Shown here: positions 1-6,435 of the stretch, piece after piece
Layout: every line of letters begins with the position of its first letter
Position numbering within the stretch: the first letter of the stretch is position 1
Origin: Thermoproteota archaeon
GTDB lineage: Archaea; Thermoproteota; Methanomethylicia; Nezhaarchaeales; WYZ-LMO8
NCBI GenBank assembly: GCA_011605835.1
Contig: JAAOZJ010000076.1
Span: 1-15,641, forward strand
DNA: 15,641 nucleotides
Direction: 5' to 3'
The notes under the pieces: generated by a model
The model's input: the letters and a program-made list of their open reading frames with translations, nothing else
Databases searched by the model: none
What the model was told of the DNA's origin: nothing
Made by a program: the position numbers and the translations under genes

Positions 1-449
1 GGCAACCTGCCCAAGATTATGGACCCCAAGGCCGTGGCCCCCGATCCAGCAATCCCCGCCAAGCCCCAAGAACCCCAAACGATGATCAAGATGGGTATCG
101 TTATCGTCCAGAACTTGGGGCTAGGAGGGACCCTTCTGAGGTACGCTATCGGGGGCTCGCCTGTGTACATTATCAACCTCACGAGGCTGACGTTGTACAC
201 CGTTTGGAGCAAGGCTGATACCACGACCACCCAAGCCATACCTAGGCCATACTTCACGGCCGTCGCGGGGCCCAACAACCACTCGCCACCACCTATGGCG
301 ACGCCGACGGCTATTACGCTTGGCCCCAAGACCTTGAACAGCAAACTCTTGAAGTCCAGCCTAGAGACCCCGAAGACGCCTTCGGGGGTCGGCAAAGAGT
401 CAACGACATCGATGGGCAGCTTGCCGAACTTCGCTTTTTGACCGCTCAA
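1..449 (-). CDS. Nramp-like membrane transporter, partial (C-terminus off the left edge)
   Basis: The minus strand reads open from a TTG at 449 to the window edge, giving about 149 residues. A GAGG motif lies 5 nt before the TTG, and an in-frame TAG lies about 50 nt upstream with no ATG or GTG between, which supports this start. A short polar N-terminus is followed by three or four hydrophobic segments. The first holds GGGEWLLGP and the next holds QTVYNVSLVRLIMYTGE, which sits where Nramp proteins carry the QxLAxRLGxxTG segment. The fold is therefore most like the Nramp/APC superfamily of proton- or cation-coupled metal transporters. The first helix lacks the DPGN metal-binding motif of true Nramp proteins and has IGGGEW instead, so the substrate is open. 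It would act in the cytoplasmic membrane. Plus-strand open frames here are shadows of this gene. The family call is from pattern memory only. Confidence 0.75.
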   Translation of the reverse strand, partial: MSGQKAKFGKLPIDVVDSLPTPEGVFGVSRLDFKSLLFKVLGPSVIAVGVAIGGGEWLLGPATAVKYGLGMAWVVVVSALLQTVYNVSLVRLIMYTGEPPIAYLRRVPPSPKFWTITIPILIIVWGSWGLAGIAGSGATALGSIILGRL

Positions 450-491
450 GGATTCCTCAAAAAAGATAGAATCAAGTTCCGCACTCTAAGG

Positions 492-503
492 CTTTATGTA
501 AAG
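492..503 (-). promoter_or_regulatory. Candidate TATA box for the Nramp-like gene
   Basis: The minus strand reads CTTTACATAAAG. It would place transcription start near 472, leaving a leader of about 20 nt that includes the GAGG ribosome site. A second candidate, CTATATAGA at 547-555 on the minus strand, would give a longer leader. The rest of 450-633 holds no gene I can support. Confidence 0.35.
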
Positions 504-633
504 AGGGCTTTGTAACAAGCATATCGATGAGTCGCGTCGATCCTCTTCTATATAGTAGTAGCTAAATTGTGTGGCTTTTATCGAAAACATATGATGATGT
601 CGAGTTAGAGAAGTAGAGAGATATCGAAATCAA

Positions 634-1992
634 TTATATGTGAGCGACCTTTTTGATAACCTCCTGTGCCTTAGCCGTGTAGTCTTTCAGTAGGCTCTCC
701 GCCCTGGCTCGACTTCTAGCCTCGCATATGATCCTGATCTTGGGCTCAGTCCGCGAAGGCCTTATCAAGACCCATCCTTCGTCGAGCCAAACTTTGACCC
801 CGTCCGTTAAGTCGAGGTCGAGCCCTCTGAGCTCCTCAGCCAAGCTCCTTACGATGAGCTCGCTCCTCTCAACGTCGCAGTCAATGGCCGTCCTCACCTG
901 ATGATACCTCGGCAGTTCTCTGACGAAGTCGGAGACCTTGTAGCCCTTAAGGGCTAGGGCCTCGACTATCAAAGCGGCGCCGAAGACCCCGTCCCTAGCT
1001 AAGTTGAAGAAGGCGGGGATCACGCCCCCGCTACTGCCCTCGCCGCCTATGGGGGCGCCCCGCTTAATGATTTCTTTGACGACTTTCACTTCACCTACGG
1101 GGCTCCAGTAGAGCTCAACGCCAAGTTGCTCAGATATCCACTTAAACATCATGGAAGAGGCGGTGCTCACCACGAGCGGCCCCCTACGTCTCTCCAAGAC
1201 GTGGAGGGAGGCTATGGCCAAGCTGTAGTCCTCGCCCAAGACCTCTCCCTCCTCTGTGACGCAGACTAGCCTGTCTGCGTCAGCATCGTGCGCGAAGCCG
1301 ACGTCGGCCTTATAGGCCTTGACGGCCTTGCTCAAGAGCTCGAGGGAGCTAGGAGCAGGCTCTATGTCCCTAGCGAAGATCCCTGGGGCCGAGTTCACCG
1401 TGACAACTTTGCAACCCAGCCTCCTGAGGAGGATCGGCGTGGACCTGAAGCCAGCGCCCCCTCCAGGGTCCACCACGACCTTCAGGCCCCTCCTCTTCAC
1501 GGCCTCCACGTCGAGGACCCTCAAGGCCTGGCCTACGTACTCCTCAAGCGGGTCGTACGAGCAAGTCTCCGATTCTCCGATCTTGCCCACCTCACTCGCT
1601 GGCACCGTCCCTTTGCCCACCTCCAAGAGCTTCGAGACCTCGTCGGCGTCGAGGAATAAGCCTCTCAGGGCGAACTTCAGGGCGTTCCACTCTGGGGGGT
1701 TGTGGGAAGCGCTGATGATTATCGCTCCGTCAGCTCCCATCCTCCTGCAGGCCCACAGTATCACCGGCGTCGGCTGGACGCCGACCACATAAGCCCTGCA
1801 ACCCAGCTCGGCCAATGCCGAGAGCACGGCGCACTCTATGGACTCGCTGCTGGGCCTTGTGTCCCTCCCGACAATCACTTTCCTTATGCTCCACGACTCC
1901 ACGAAGGCCCTCGTCAGCCTCATCGCTAGGTCCGCGGTCAAGCCCCTTCCGTAAACTCCTCGAATTCCCGAGTGCGAGGCTATGAGCGTCAA
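634..1992 (-). CDS. Alpha-D-phosphohexomutase (phosphoglucosamine/phosphomannomutase type)
   Basis: It interconverts hexose 1- and 6-phosphates (glucose, mannose or glucosamine), supplying nucleotide-sugar precursors in the cytoplasm. All four family signatures are visible. The phosphoserine loop SASHNPPEWNALKF has the catalytic Ser at residue 96. The metal loop is DADADR. The sugar loop is GGEGSSGGV, and the phosphate-binding motif near the C-terminus is RPSRTEPKIR. From the TTG at 1992 the protein has 452 residues, the usual family length, and opens with SHSGIRGVYGRGL, matching the family's N-terminal GTSGIRG. An ATG at 2061 would add 23 residues reading through the TATA box, so I prefer the TTG, which has GAGGGG 6 nt upstream. 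It diverges from the XPD helicase. Exact sugar specificity cannot be read from the sequence; GEGSSGG is closer to archaeal GlmM/PGM types than to PMM/PGM with GEMSGH. Confidence 0.92.
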   Translation of the reverse strand: MTLIASHSGIRGVYGRGLTADLAMRLTRAFVESWSIRKVIVGRDTRPSSESIECAVLSALAELGCRAYVVGVQPTPVILWACRRMGADGAIIISASHNPPEWNALKFALRGLFLDADEVSKLLEVGKGTVPASEVGKIGESETCSYDPLEEYVGQALRVLDVEAVKRRGLKVVVDPGGGAGFRSTPILLRRLGCKVVTVNSAPGIFARDIEPAPSSLELLSKAVKAYKADVGFAHDADADRLVCVTEEGEVLGEDYSLAIASLHVLERRRGPLVVSTASSMMFKWISEQLGVELYWSPVGEVKVVKEIIKRGAPIGGEGSSGGVIPAFFNLARDGVFGAALIVEALALKGYKVSDFVRELPRYHQVRTAIDCDVERSELIVRSLAEELRGLDLDLTDGVKVWLDEGWVLIRPSRTEPKIRIICEARSRARAESLLKDYTAKAQEVIKKVAHI

Positions 1993-2012
1993 TACGAGCC
2001 CCTCGACAGCAA

Positions 2013-2021
2013 CATATAAAG
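2013..2021. promoter_or_regulatory. Shared divergent promoter: TATA element between the hexomutase and helicase genes
   Basis: Only 67 nt separate the two starts. The minus strand reads CTTTATATG, a good archaeal TATA element. Start sites about 26 nt away would be near 1991 for the hexomutase, almost leaderless at the TTG, and near 2043 for the helicase. The same AT-rich stretch read on the plus strand (CATATAAAG) may serve the helicase, which has no clear Shine-Dalgarno. Confidence 0.5.
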
Positions 2022-2059
2022 GACTATACACACTTAAGCCTTGATAGGTCAGCCAGCTC

Positions 2060-4015
2060 ATGCCCCAGCAGGACTTCCTAGAGTACTTCCCCTACCCCAG
2101 CCTCAGGCCATACCAGGACAAAGCGATAGCCTTCTCCCGCGACGTCTTCAGGGACGAGCTGATAGGTCTCCTCTCCTCTCCGTGCGGCACGGGCAAGTCG
2201 ATCTCGGTGCTGACCGGCTACTTGGCGGCTGGCGGCCCGTCCATAGGCCGCCTGCTTGTACTCACTAGAACCAAGAACCAGAGTGAGGTGTACTGCAGGG
2301 AGCTCCAAGCGCTGAGGGACAGGCGCGGCGTGAGGATGATAGCCTCGATCTTCGTCAGCAGGCAGGACATGTGTCCTCTGGTCAAGAGGAGAGGGCTGAA
2401 GACCTCTTACCGCGACTTCTTGGTGCTGTGCAGAGCTTTGCGCAAGGGCTTGGGTGAGGAGCTCTGCGATTACTACTTCAACACGGTCCACGGCTGGTAC
2501 CCGACCAAGAGGGCTAGAAAGGTCGTCGATAAGCTCGCTGAGCTGGGTGTCTCCAGCCCGGACTTCGTCTGTGAGGTGTCGGAGAGCGAGGGGTTGTGCC
2601 CCTACGAGGTCACGAAGTTGCTGTCCCACAGGGCTCACGTGATCATAGGTAACTACAACTACGCCCTTATGGATCCCGTCAGGGAGAGCGTGCTGAGCAA
2701 GATGGGGGCGGACGTCGAGGACCTGAACTGCGTGTTCGACGAGGCGCACGCGCTTCCGCTCTACGCGGCCGAGCTCTTGTCAGACGAGCTCTCGCTAACG
2801 ACGGTCCAGAGGGCCACGACCGAGGCCGAGGAGTTCAAGGTCGACGATGCTGGCCTCCTGAAGTCGCTCGAGGGCTTCATGGAGAGGACCGAGGAGAGGC
2901 TGGTCAAGGCCAACGCCCTAAACGAGGAGAAGCTCATAGAGCACGGGAGCCTCGTCCTAGCGCTAATTGAGGACACCAAGCTGAGGTCCCCGTCGGCCCT
3001 CAAGTCGTTGCTGGCCGACCTCGAGGAGGAGGGCGAGCGGATAAGGCTCCAGAGGTCCCAAGAGGGGAAGCAACCGGTCTCGTACGTGGGCAGGGTCGCC
3101 TCCTTCCTGAGGCTCTGGGTCGAGACGGAGGAGAGTAAGTTCGTCAAGTACGCGATGGTCGAGAGCTACGACGCGAGCAGGAGGTTCAAGCTGGGGATAA
3201 GGTGCTTGGACCCCTCGGTAGCCTGCAGAGTGCTCAACGAGTTCAGGTCCTGCATGTTGATGTCCGGGACCTTGTGGGAGCCGGACTACTACGTCGACGT
3301 GCTAGGGCTCGACGCCAAGAGGGTCAGGTTCTTGGAGTTGCCGTCGCCCTTCCCCGATGAGAACATGATGATAATAGTGGACATGGCCGTGACGACTAAG
3401 TTTGAAAGGAGAAGCGACGTCGAGTGGGACAAGATGGCCTCGAGGCTCGTGGAAATGATAAAGGCGATAGACGGGAGGGTCGCGGTGTTCTTCCCATCCT
3501 ACGAGGTCATGAGCGTCATAGTAAATAGGCTGAGGGGACAACTCGACGTGCCCATGCTCGTAGAGAACAGGGGCACGAAGATATCCGAGGTGAAGGAGTT
3601 CGCCACAAAAAACGAGAAGTGCGTGCTCTTAGGGGTCGCGAGGGGCAAGATAAGCGAGGGCGTTGAGATAGTGTCCGAGGGGAGATCGATGCTGAACGCG
3701 GTGATACTCGCGGGCCTGCCCTACCCCAAGAACACCGAGCTACACCAAGCGCTGACCGAGTACTTCAAGGCCAAGTTCGGGGACCAAGCCTTCAAGTACG
3801 CCACGGTAATGCCCTGCTCCATAGCCATAGCTCAATCGGCCGGAAGGCTCATAAGGGGGCCCGAGGACAGGGGCCTCGTGATATTGATGGACTCGAGGGC
3901 GGCTAGGTCCTTCAAACGCTACCTCCCGCGCGACTGGGTCGAGAGGATGAGGCAGCGCTTAAGTCTGGACGCAATAATCCGAGAAATAAGAGCCTTCATG
4001 AAGAACACATCTTGA
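2060..4015 (+). CDS. xpd: XPD/Rad3-family Fe-S DNA helicase
   Basis: A superfamily 2 helicase that uses ATP to unwind DNA 5' to 3', with roles in nucleotide excision repair or other DNA processing. It has 651 residues. Visible motifs are Walker A SPCGTGKS (40-47), motif Ia around VLTRTKNQ (67-74), DEAH (227-230), SGTLWEP, the motif V stretch ARGKISEGVE, and motif VI QSAGRLIR (592-599). Four cysteines between motifs Ia and II fit the [4Fe-4S] cluster of XPD: C105 (MCPLV), C124 (LCRAL), C136 (CDYY) and C180 (CPYE). An extra C171 lies nearby. The start is the first ATG after an in-frame TAG at 2045-2047. There is no strong ribosome site, in keeping with a short or absent leader. XPD is the closest archaeal family; a more distant Rad3/DinG-like paralog is possible. 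Confidence 0.93.
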   Translation: MPQQDFLEYFPYPSLRPYQDKAIAFSRDVFRDELIGLLSSPCGTGKSISVLTGYLAAGGPSIGRLLVLTRTKNQSEVYCRELQALRDRRGVRMIASIFVSRQDMCPLVKRRGLKTSYRDFLVLCRALRKGLGEELCDYYFNTVHGWYPTKRARKVVDKLAELGVSSPDFVCEVSESEGLCPYEVTKLLSHRAHVIIGNYNYALMDPVRESVLSKMGADVEDLNCVFDEAHALPLYAAELLSDELSLTTVQRATTEAEEFKVDDAGLLKSLEGFMERTEERLVKANALNEEKLIEHGSLVLALIEDTKLRSPSALKSLLADLEEEGERIRLQRSQEGKQPVSYVGRVASFLRLWVETEESKFVKYAMVESYDASRRFKLGIRCLDPSVACRVLNEFRSCMLMSGTLWEPDYYVDVLGLDAKRVRFLELPSPFPDENMMIIVDMAVTTKFERRSDVEWDKMASRLVEMIKAIDGRVAVFFPSYEVMSVIVNRLRGQLDVPMLVENRGTKISEVKEFATKNEKCVLLGVARGKISEGVEIVSEGRSMLNAVILAGLPYPKNTELHQALTEYFKAKFGDQAFKYATVMPCSIAIAQSAGRLIRGPEDRGLVILMDSRAARSFKRYLPRDWVERMRQRLSLDAIIREIRAFMKNTS

Positions 4016-4161
4016 CAGCTCTTGTGCACGGACTAGTCAATATCTTACTCAAAAGTCCCTCGAAACTAAAACCCCCAACAAGACCCCTTACCTTCTAACT
4101 GCTTCCATAAAGCTCAGAGCAAAGGTACGGAGAAGCAAGCTAGAGGTCCGAAGTTTAGAAA

Positions 4162-4180
4162 CCGTAAATAAAAGAAGGGG
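4162..4180 (-). terminator. Pyrimidine-rich tract after the membrane-protein gene
   Basis: Just past the stop at 4189 the minus strand reads CCCCTTCTTTTATTTACGG, a T-rich run of the kind that ends archaeal transcripts. The rest of 4016-4188 between the two convergent genes shows nothing else I can support, and no clear terminator for the helicase on the plus strand. Confidence 0.3.
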
Positions 4181-4188
4181 TTGTGAGT

Positions 4189-4578
4189 TCACGTGGGGGG
4201 AGGTGGCGGCGGGGCGGAGGGCTTCCACACTAAGCCCAGTATTCCTCCTACAAGCCCTAGGACCAAGCCTATTATGAACCCTCCTCCTATCAATATGCTT
4301 ATTACCGAGAACACTAAGACGATTATCGACCACGTCCTTACCTTGCCCGGGTTTCCGCTGTTGATCATTATCGCGCCCACGATGACTAAAATGCCTATCA
4401 CCAGGCCTGCGAGGCCGTATGCTATTACGACGGCTCCTGCCGCGGCTCCGACTACGGGGACCACGCTAGCAATCGCAGCAGCAATCGCAGCACCTATGAG
4501 CACTATTATTGCGTTTATTAATATCAGCACTCCTCCAACCAGCGAGAGCACAAACGCCGCAGTTGGCTTCTCAGCCAT
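4189..4578 (-). CDS. Small four-helix membrane protein with polyproline C-terminal tail
   Basis: 129 residues from the ATG at 4578, beginning MAEKPTAAFVLSLVGG. GAGGTG lies 11 nt upstream; a TTG at 4602 is the only longer option and would put the ribosome site inside the gene. The sequence is four glycine/alanine/isoleucine-rich membrane segments with a polar loop (NSGNPGKVRTW) between helices 2 and 3. It ends in a short tail KPSAPPPPPPT, probably exposed on one face. Similar small proteins with a KPTAAFxLSLxGG opening are common in archaea and are filed as uncharacterised DUF families. Function is unknown; a scaffold or packing role in the membrane is a guess. It has its own TATA box, so it is probably a single-gene unit. 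The plus-strand frame across it is a shadow. Confidence 0.82.
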   Translation of the reverse strand: MAEKPTAAFVLSLVGGVLILINAIIVLIGAAIAAAIASVVPVVGAAAGAVVIAYGLAGLVIGILVIVGAIMINSGNPGKVRTWSIIVLVFSVISILIGGGFIIGLVLGLVGGILGLVWKPSAPPPPPPT

Positions 4579-4616
4579 TTTCTTGGCTTCACCTCTTAAC
4601 AAGGTGTTTACTTTTT

Positions 4617-4627
4617 AAAATATAAGC
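4617..4627 (-). promoter_or_regulatory. TATA box of the small membrane-protein gene
   Basis: The minus strand reads GCTTATATTTT. Transcription would start near 4597, about 19 nt before the ATG at 4578 and just ahead of the GAGGTG ribosome site at 4590-4595. Confidence 0.5.
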
Positions 4628-4640
4628 CTTGCTGGGAGAG

Positions 4641-4660
4641 TCGTCATAAAAATATGACGA
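4641..4660. repeat. Perfect inverted repeat, 8-bp arms with 4-nt spacer
   Basis: The arms are TCGTCATA and TATGACGA around AAAA, with no mismatch. It lies between the stop of the coiled-coil gene (4676) and the TATA box of the membrane-protein gene (4617-4627), about 15 bp upstream of that box. It could be a dimeric regulator's operator, or a hairpin ending the coiled-coil transcript, whose loop would be UUUU. Confidence 0.6.
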
Positions 4661-4675
4661 TACTCACTTCATGCA

Positions 4676-4831
4676 TTAGCCTCTGGAAATGTAGTCATAT
4701 AATTGACGGACATAATTGGCTAATTGATCTAGTCGACGAGCAAGCTCGCTTACCTTTTCCTCCAACCTTGCGTTTTTCTCCTCCAACCTTACGACTCTCT
4801 CCCTAAGCTCCATGACTTCCTTCTCGGACAT
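4676..4831 (-). CDS. 51-residue coiled-coil (leucine-zipper-like) protein
   Basis: A short gene from the ATG at 4831 (MSEKEVMELRERVVRLEEKN at the N-terminus) to TAA at 4676. Leu/Val residues recur at heptad spacing through charged Glu/Arg/Lys stretches from about residue 6 to 38. This is followed by a Tyr-rich end (LANYVRQLYDYISRG), so a single amphipathic helix forming a dimeric or higher coiled coil is expected. A TATA box (4861-4870) sits at the right distance, and GAGGT lies about 14 nt before the ATG. It uses CGT, CGA, TTA and CTA codons more than its AGG/CTC-rich neighbours, hinting at foreign or young origin. I do not recognise the family. It could be an adaptor or a small regulator; that is inference. 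The ATG, promoter and heptads together make a real gene likely. Confidence 0.68.
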   Translation of the reverse strand: MSEKEVMELRERVVRLEEKNARLEEKVSELARRLDQLANYVRQLYDYISRG

Positions 4832-4860
4832 ACTCTTCGCTTAGGACCTCTTCGTGAGAG

Positions 4861-4870
4861 TTTAATTAAG
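4861..4870 (-). promoter_or_regulatory. TATA box of the coiled-coil gene
   Basis: The minus strand reads CTTAATTAAA, near the archaeal TATA consensus. Transcription would begin near 4839, about 8 nt before the ATG at 4831, giving a very short leader. The element is almost palindromic, so it may also work toward the plus strand. Confidence 0.45.
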
Positions 4871-4983
4871 CCTTTTGCCGGCCATACGATCTGCACGTTT
4901 ATTGGACGGTAGCCGGACGGTAACACGATATCTACAGGGCTTTACAAGCAAGTTTGCGTGCGGGTCGAGCGGGCCTGGGCGAG

Positions 4984-4996
4984 GCGTTATTAACGC
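4984..4996. repeat. 13-bp palindrome GCGTTA-T-TAACGC
   Basis: Perfect 6-bp arms around a single T, in the gap upstream of the nucleotidyltransferase gene, 111 nt before its ATG. It may be a regulator site or a hairpin in a long leader; there is no direct evidence for either. Confidence 0.4.
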
Positions 4997-5106
4997 TGTG
5001 TACTTAGAGATGGGTAAGGCATGCATACTGCTTCGAACATCCAAGTTGCGAGGGTACGAACATGTTGAGGGATCGCGACTCCCCCGTGACTAGGGAGGGC
5101 ATAATA

Positions 5107-6114
5107 ATGAGGGTCTACGGCTACGACCACCCCCTTGACAAGTACATATGCGACGTCGAGTACGCCTCAGAGGCCATTTACAGGAGCTACGTGCCCAAGG
5201 CACTGAGGGACGGCGGGGGCGAGAAGTATTACAAGTTCTACGAAGACGAGGGCCTGAGGTTCGTCCTTTCCAAGTACCCTCAATACACGCTCTACGTCCC
5301 CCAGCTCAAGAAGAGGGTCGTCGCGGTGAGCGAGGAGCAAGTGGCCGAGGTCCGCAGGCCTCAGGAGGGCTTGATGAAGTTGCTCGACAAGGGGGACTCC
5401 ATGGCGCGAGCCTCTCTGGAGGTCCTAGAGAGGGTACTGAGCGCCTCTAAGTTGAAGATCAGCGACTTCGGCGTCTTCGGCTCCCTCCTGCACGGCTTCT
5501 ACAGGGCGGAGCTGAGCGACCTCGACTTCGTCGTCTACGGCATCGGGGAGCTAGCCGAGCTGAGAAGCGTCCTCTCCGAGCTCTACGAGAGCGGCTCGCT
5601 GACGAACGAGTTCGACGCTGTCGACGAGTCCCGCTTCGCGAGGTGGCGCTTCGAGAAGTACACCGCCAAGGAGTATGCATGGCACCAGAGGAGGAAGGCG
5701 ATCTACGGGCTCTTGAACTCCAAGAGCTTGAAGCGTACCGTTAAGTTCGAGTTCGAGCCGGTCTTGAAGTGGGATGAGATAGTCAACGAATACGAAAGGA
5801 TAGTCGACATAGAGACCTTGGGCTTCGTGGAGGCCCTCGTGAGGATCGTCGATGACCGCTACGCGCCTTTCATGCCCTCGAAGTACGGGATAGAGCTTGT
5901 CGAGGTGACGTCGAGGCCGCCGATAAAGGTCGAGCCTGCGAGAATAGTGTCCTACGTCGAGGAGTTCAGGATGCAGCTGTTCAAGGACGAGGTGGGGTTC
6001 GTCGCTGGATGGCTCGAAGAGGTCCACACGAAGAACTCCAGCTTCCAGCAGATAGTCTTGACGAGGAGAGAGAGGTATTATGAGCAAGCCTTGAAGCTCG
6101 CGAGGCTCAAGTAG
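5107..6114 (+). CDS. Predicted archaeal nucleotidyltransferase (Pol-beta-like fold)
   Basis: 335 residues from the ATG at 5107, which has GGAGG 7-8 nt upstream; an earlier in-frame TTG at 5062 lacks such a site. The middle carries the nucleotidyltransferase signature: FGVFGSLLHGF with Gly125-Ser126, then SDLDFVVYG with metal-binding Asp138 and Asp140. The later KFEFEP stretch may supply the third acidic residue. A 110-residue N-terminal part begins RVYGYDHPLDKYICDVEYA, and the C-terminal part is helical and charged. The layout resembles a conserved archaeal group of uncharacterised predicted nucleotidyltransferases (COG1665-like, from memory). The substrate is unknown and may be an RNA end or a protein side chain. 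It is transcribed alone, converging on the DPBB gene with an 8-nt overlap. It is not a CCA-adding enzyme or an antitoxin-type short MNT protein, which differ in length and layout. Confidence 0.78.
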   Translation: MRVYGYDHPLDKYICDVEYASEAIYRSYVPKALRDGGGEKYYKFYEDEGLRFVLSKYPQYTLYVPQLKKRVVAVSEEQVAEVRRPQEGLMKLLDKGDSMARASLEVLERVLSASKLKISDFGVFGSLLHGFYRAELSDLDFVVYGIGELAELRSVLSELYESGSLTNEFDAVDESRFARWRFEKYTAKEYAWHQRRKAIYGLLNSKSLKRTVKFEFEPVLKWDEIVNEYERIVDIETLGFVEALVRIVDDRYAPFMPSKYGIELVEVTSRPPIKVEPARIVSYVEEFRMQLFKDEVGFVAGWLEEVHTKNSSFQQIVLTRRERYYEQALKLARLK

Positions 6115-6382
6115 CTTGGGCCAAGGGCCTTCTGACGGTCGCGGTCGTGTTGTCCGCTATGCCGAGCCTCTTCATCTGCTCCGAGTTGAGCCACACCTCG
6201 TTCACTGGGACCACGTCGCTCAGGACCACGTCGAAGTTGTACCTCTTCTTCCCGGCTAAGACCACCTCGAGTTTGTCCGTTATCCCCAGGAACTCGGCCG
6301 TCTTGGGGTTTATCCTCGCAGTTCCCTCTTTGACCTCGTCCCTCTTCCTCAGCTTTAGCCTCCTCTCCACGACTTTGCTCAT
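6107..6382 (-). CDS. Small stand-alone double-psi beta-barrel protein (CDC48 N-domain/AbrB-like)
   Basis: 91 residues from an ATG at 6382 with GAGGTG 5 nt upstream. Two related halves are visible: GTARINPKTAEFLGITDKLEV followed by a basic KKRYNFDV strand, then NEVWLNSEQMKRLGIADNTTATVRR. Each half has the form 'hydrophobic, Asn, x5-6, Leu-Gly-Ile, polar turn, hydrophobic strand'. The same form repeats in the N-terminal double-psi barrel of Cdc48/VCP ATPases. No ATPase domain follows, so it may be an adaptor or nucleic-acid binding barrel. It begins 53 nt after the glycyl-tRNA synthetase stop on the same strand and is probably co-transcribed, so a role near translation is possible but unproven. 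Its stop overlaps that of the convergent nucleotidyltransferase gene by 8 nt. The fold assignment is by eye. Confidence 0.75.
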   Translation of the reverse strand: MSKVVERRLKLRKRDEVKEGTARINPKTAEFLGITDKLEVVLAGKKRYNFDVVLSDVVPVNEVWLNSEQMKRLGIADNTTATVRRPLAQAT

Positions 6383-6435
6383 GAAACCACCTCACGGAAC
6401 TCGAGGCATGACCCCTTAACCTGTCCAGCTTCCAT

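Larger units (their letters stand above)
4832..5106. other. 275-nt region without a convincing gene
   Basis: It lies between the divergent coiled-coil and nucleotidyltransferase genes. Both strands carry an open frame of 60-72 codons (plus 4875-5093, minus 4862-5044). The codons (CGA, CGT, CGG for Arg) and composition do not match the neighbours, and neither frame has a good start signal. It contains the palindrome GCGTTA-T-TAACGC at 4984-4996. I saw no tRNA cloverleaf or C/D-box guide RNA. An unrecognised non-coding RNA or a decayed gene is possible. Confidence 0.4.

Noticed and set aside
19..441. Plus-strand open frame of 140 codons at the left edge
   Set aside because: It is the shadow of the minus-strand transporter, which has membrane helices, a ribosome site and a start codon.
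498..603. 34-codon minus-strand frame in phase with the transporter, ended by one TAG just before its start
   Set aside because: AT-rich, no family features, no ribosome site. A leader peptide or upstream extension cannot be supported.
1288..1929. Several plus-strand frames opposite the phosphohexomutase
   Set aside because: Shadows of the minus-strand gene; low-complexity Arg/Pro/Gly composition and no motifs.
4193..4618. 141-codon plus-strand frame beginning with a glycine run
   Set aside because: Antisense of the small membrane protein; the glycines are the complement of its proline tail.
4875..5093. Possible 72-residue plus-strand protein
   Set aside because: Weak TTG start, no ribosome site, and Arg codon use unlike the neighbouring genes; kept only as part of the unassigned gap.
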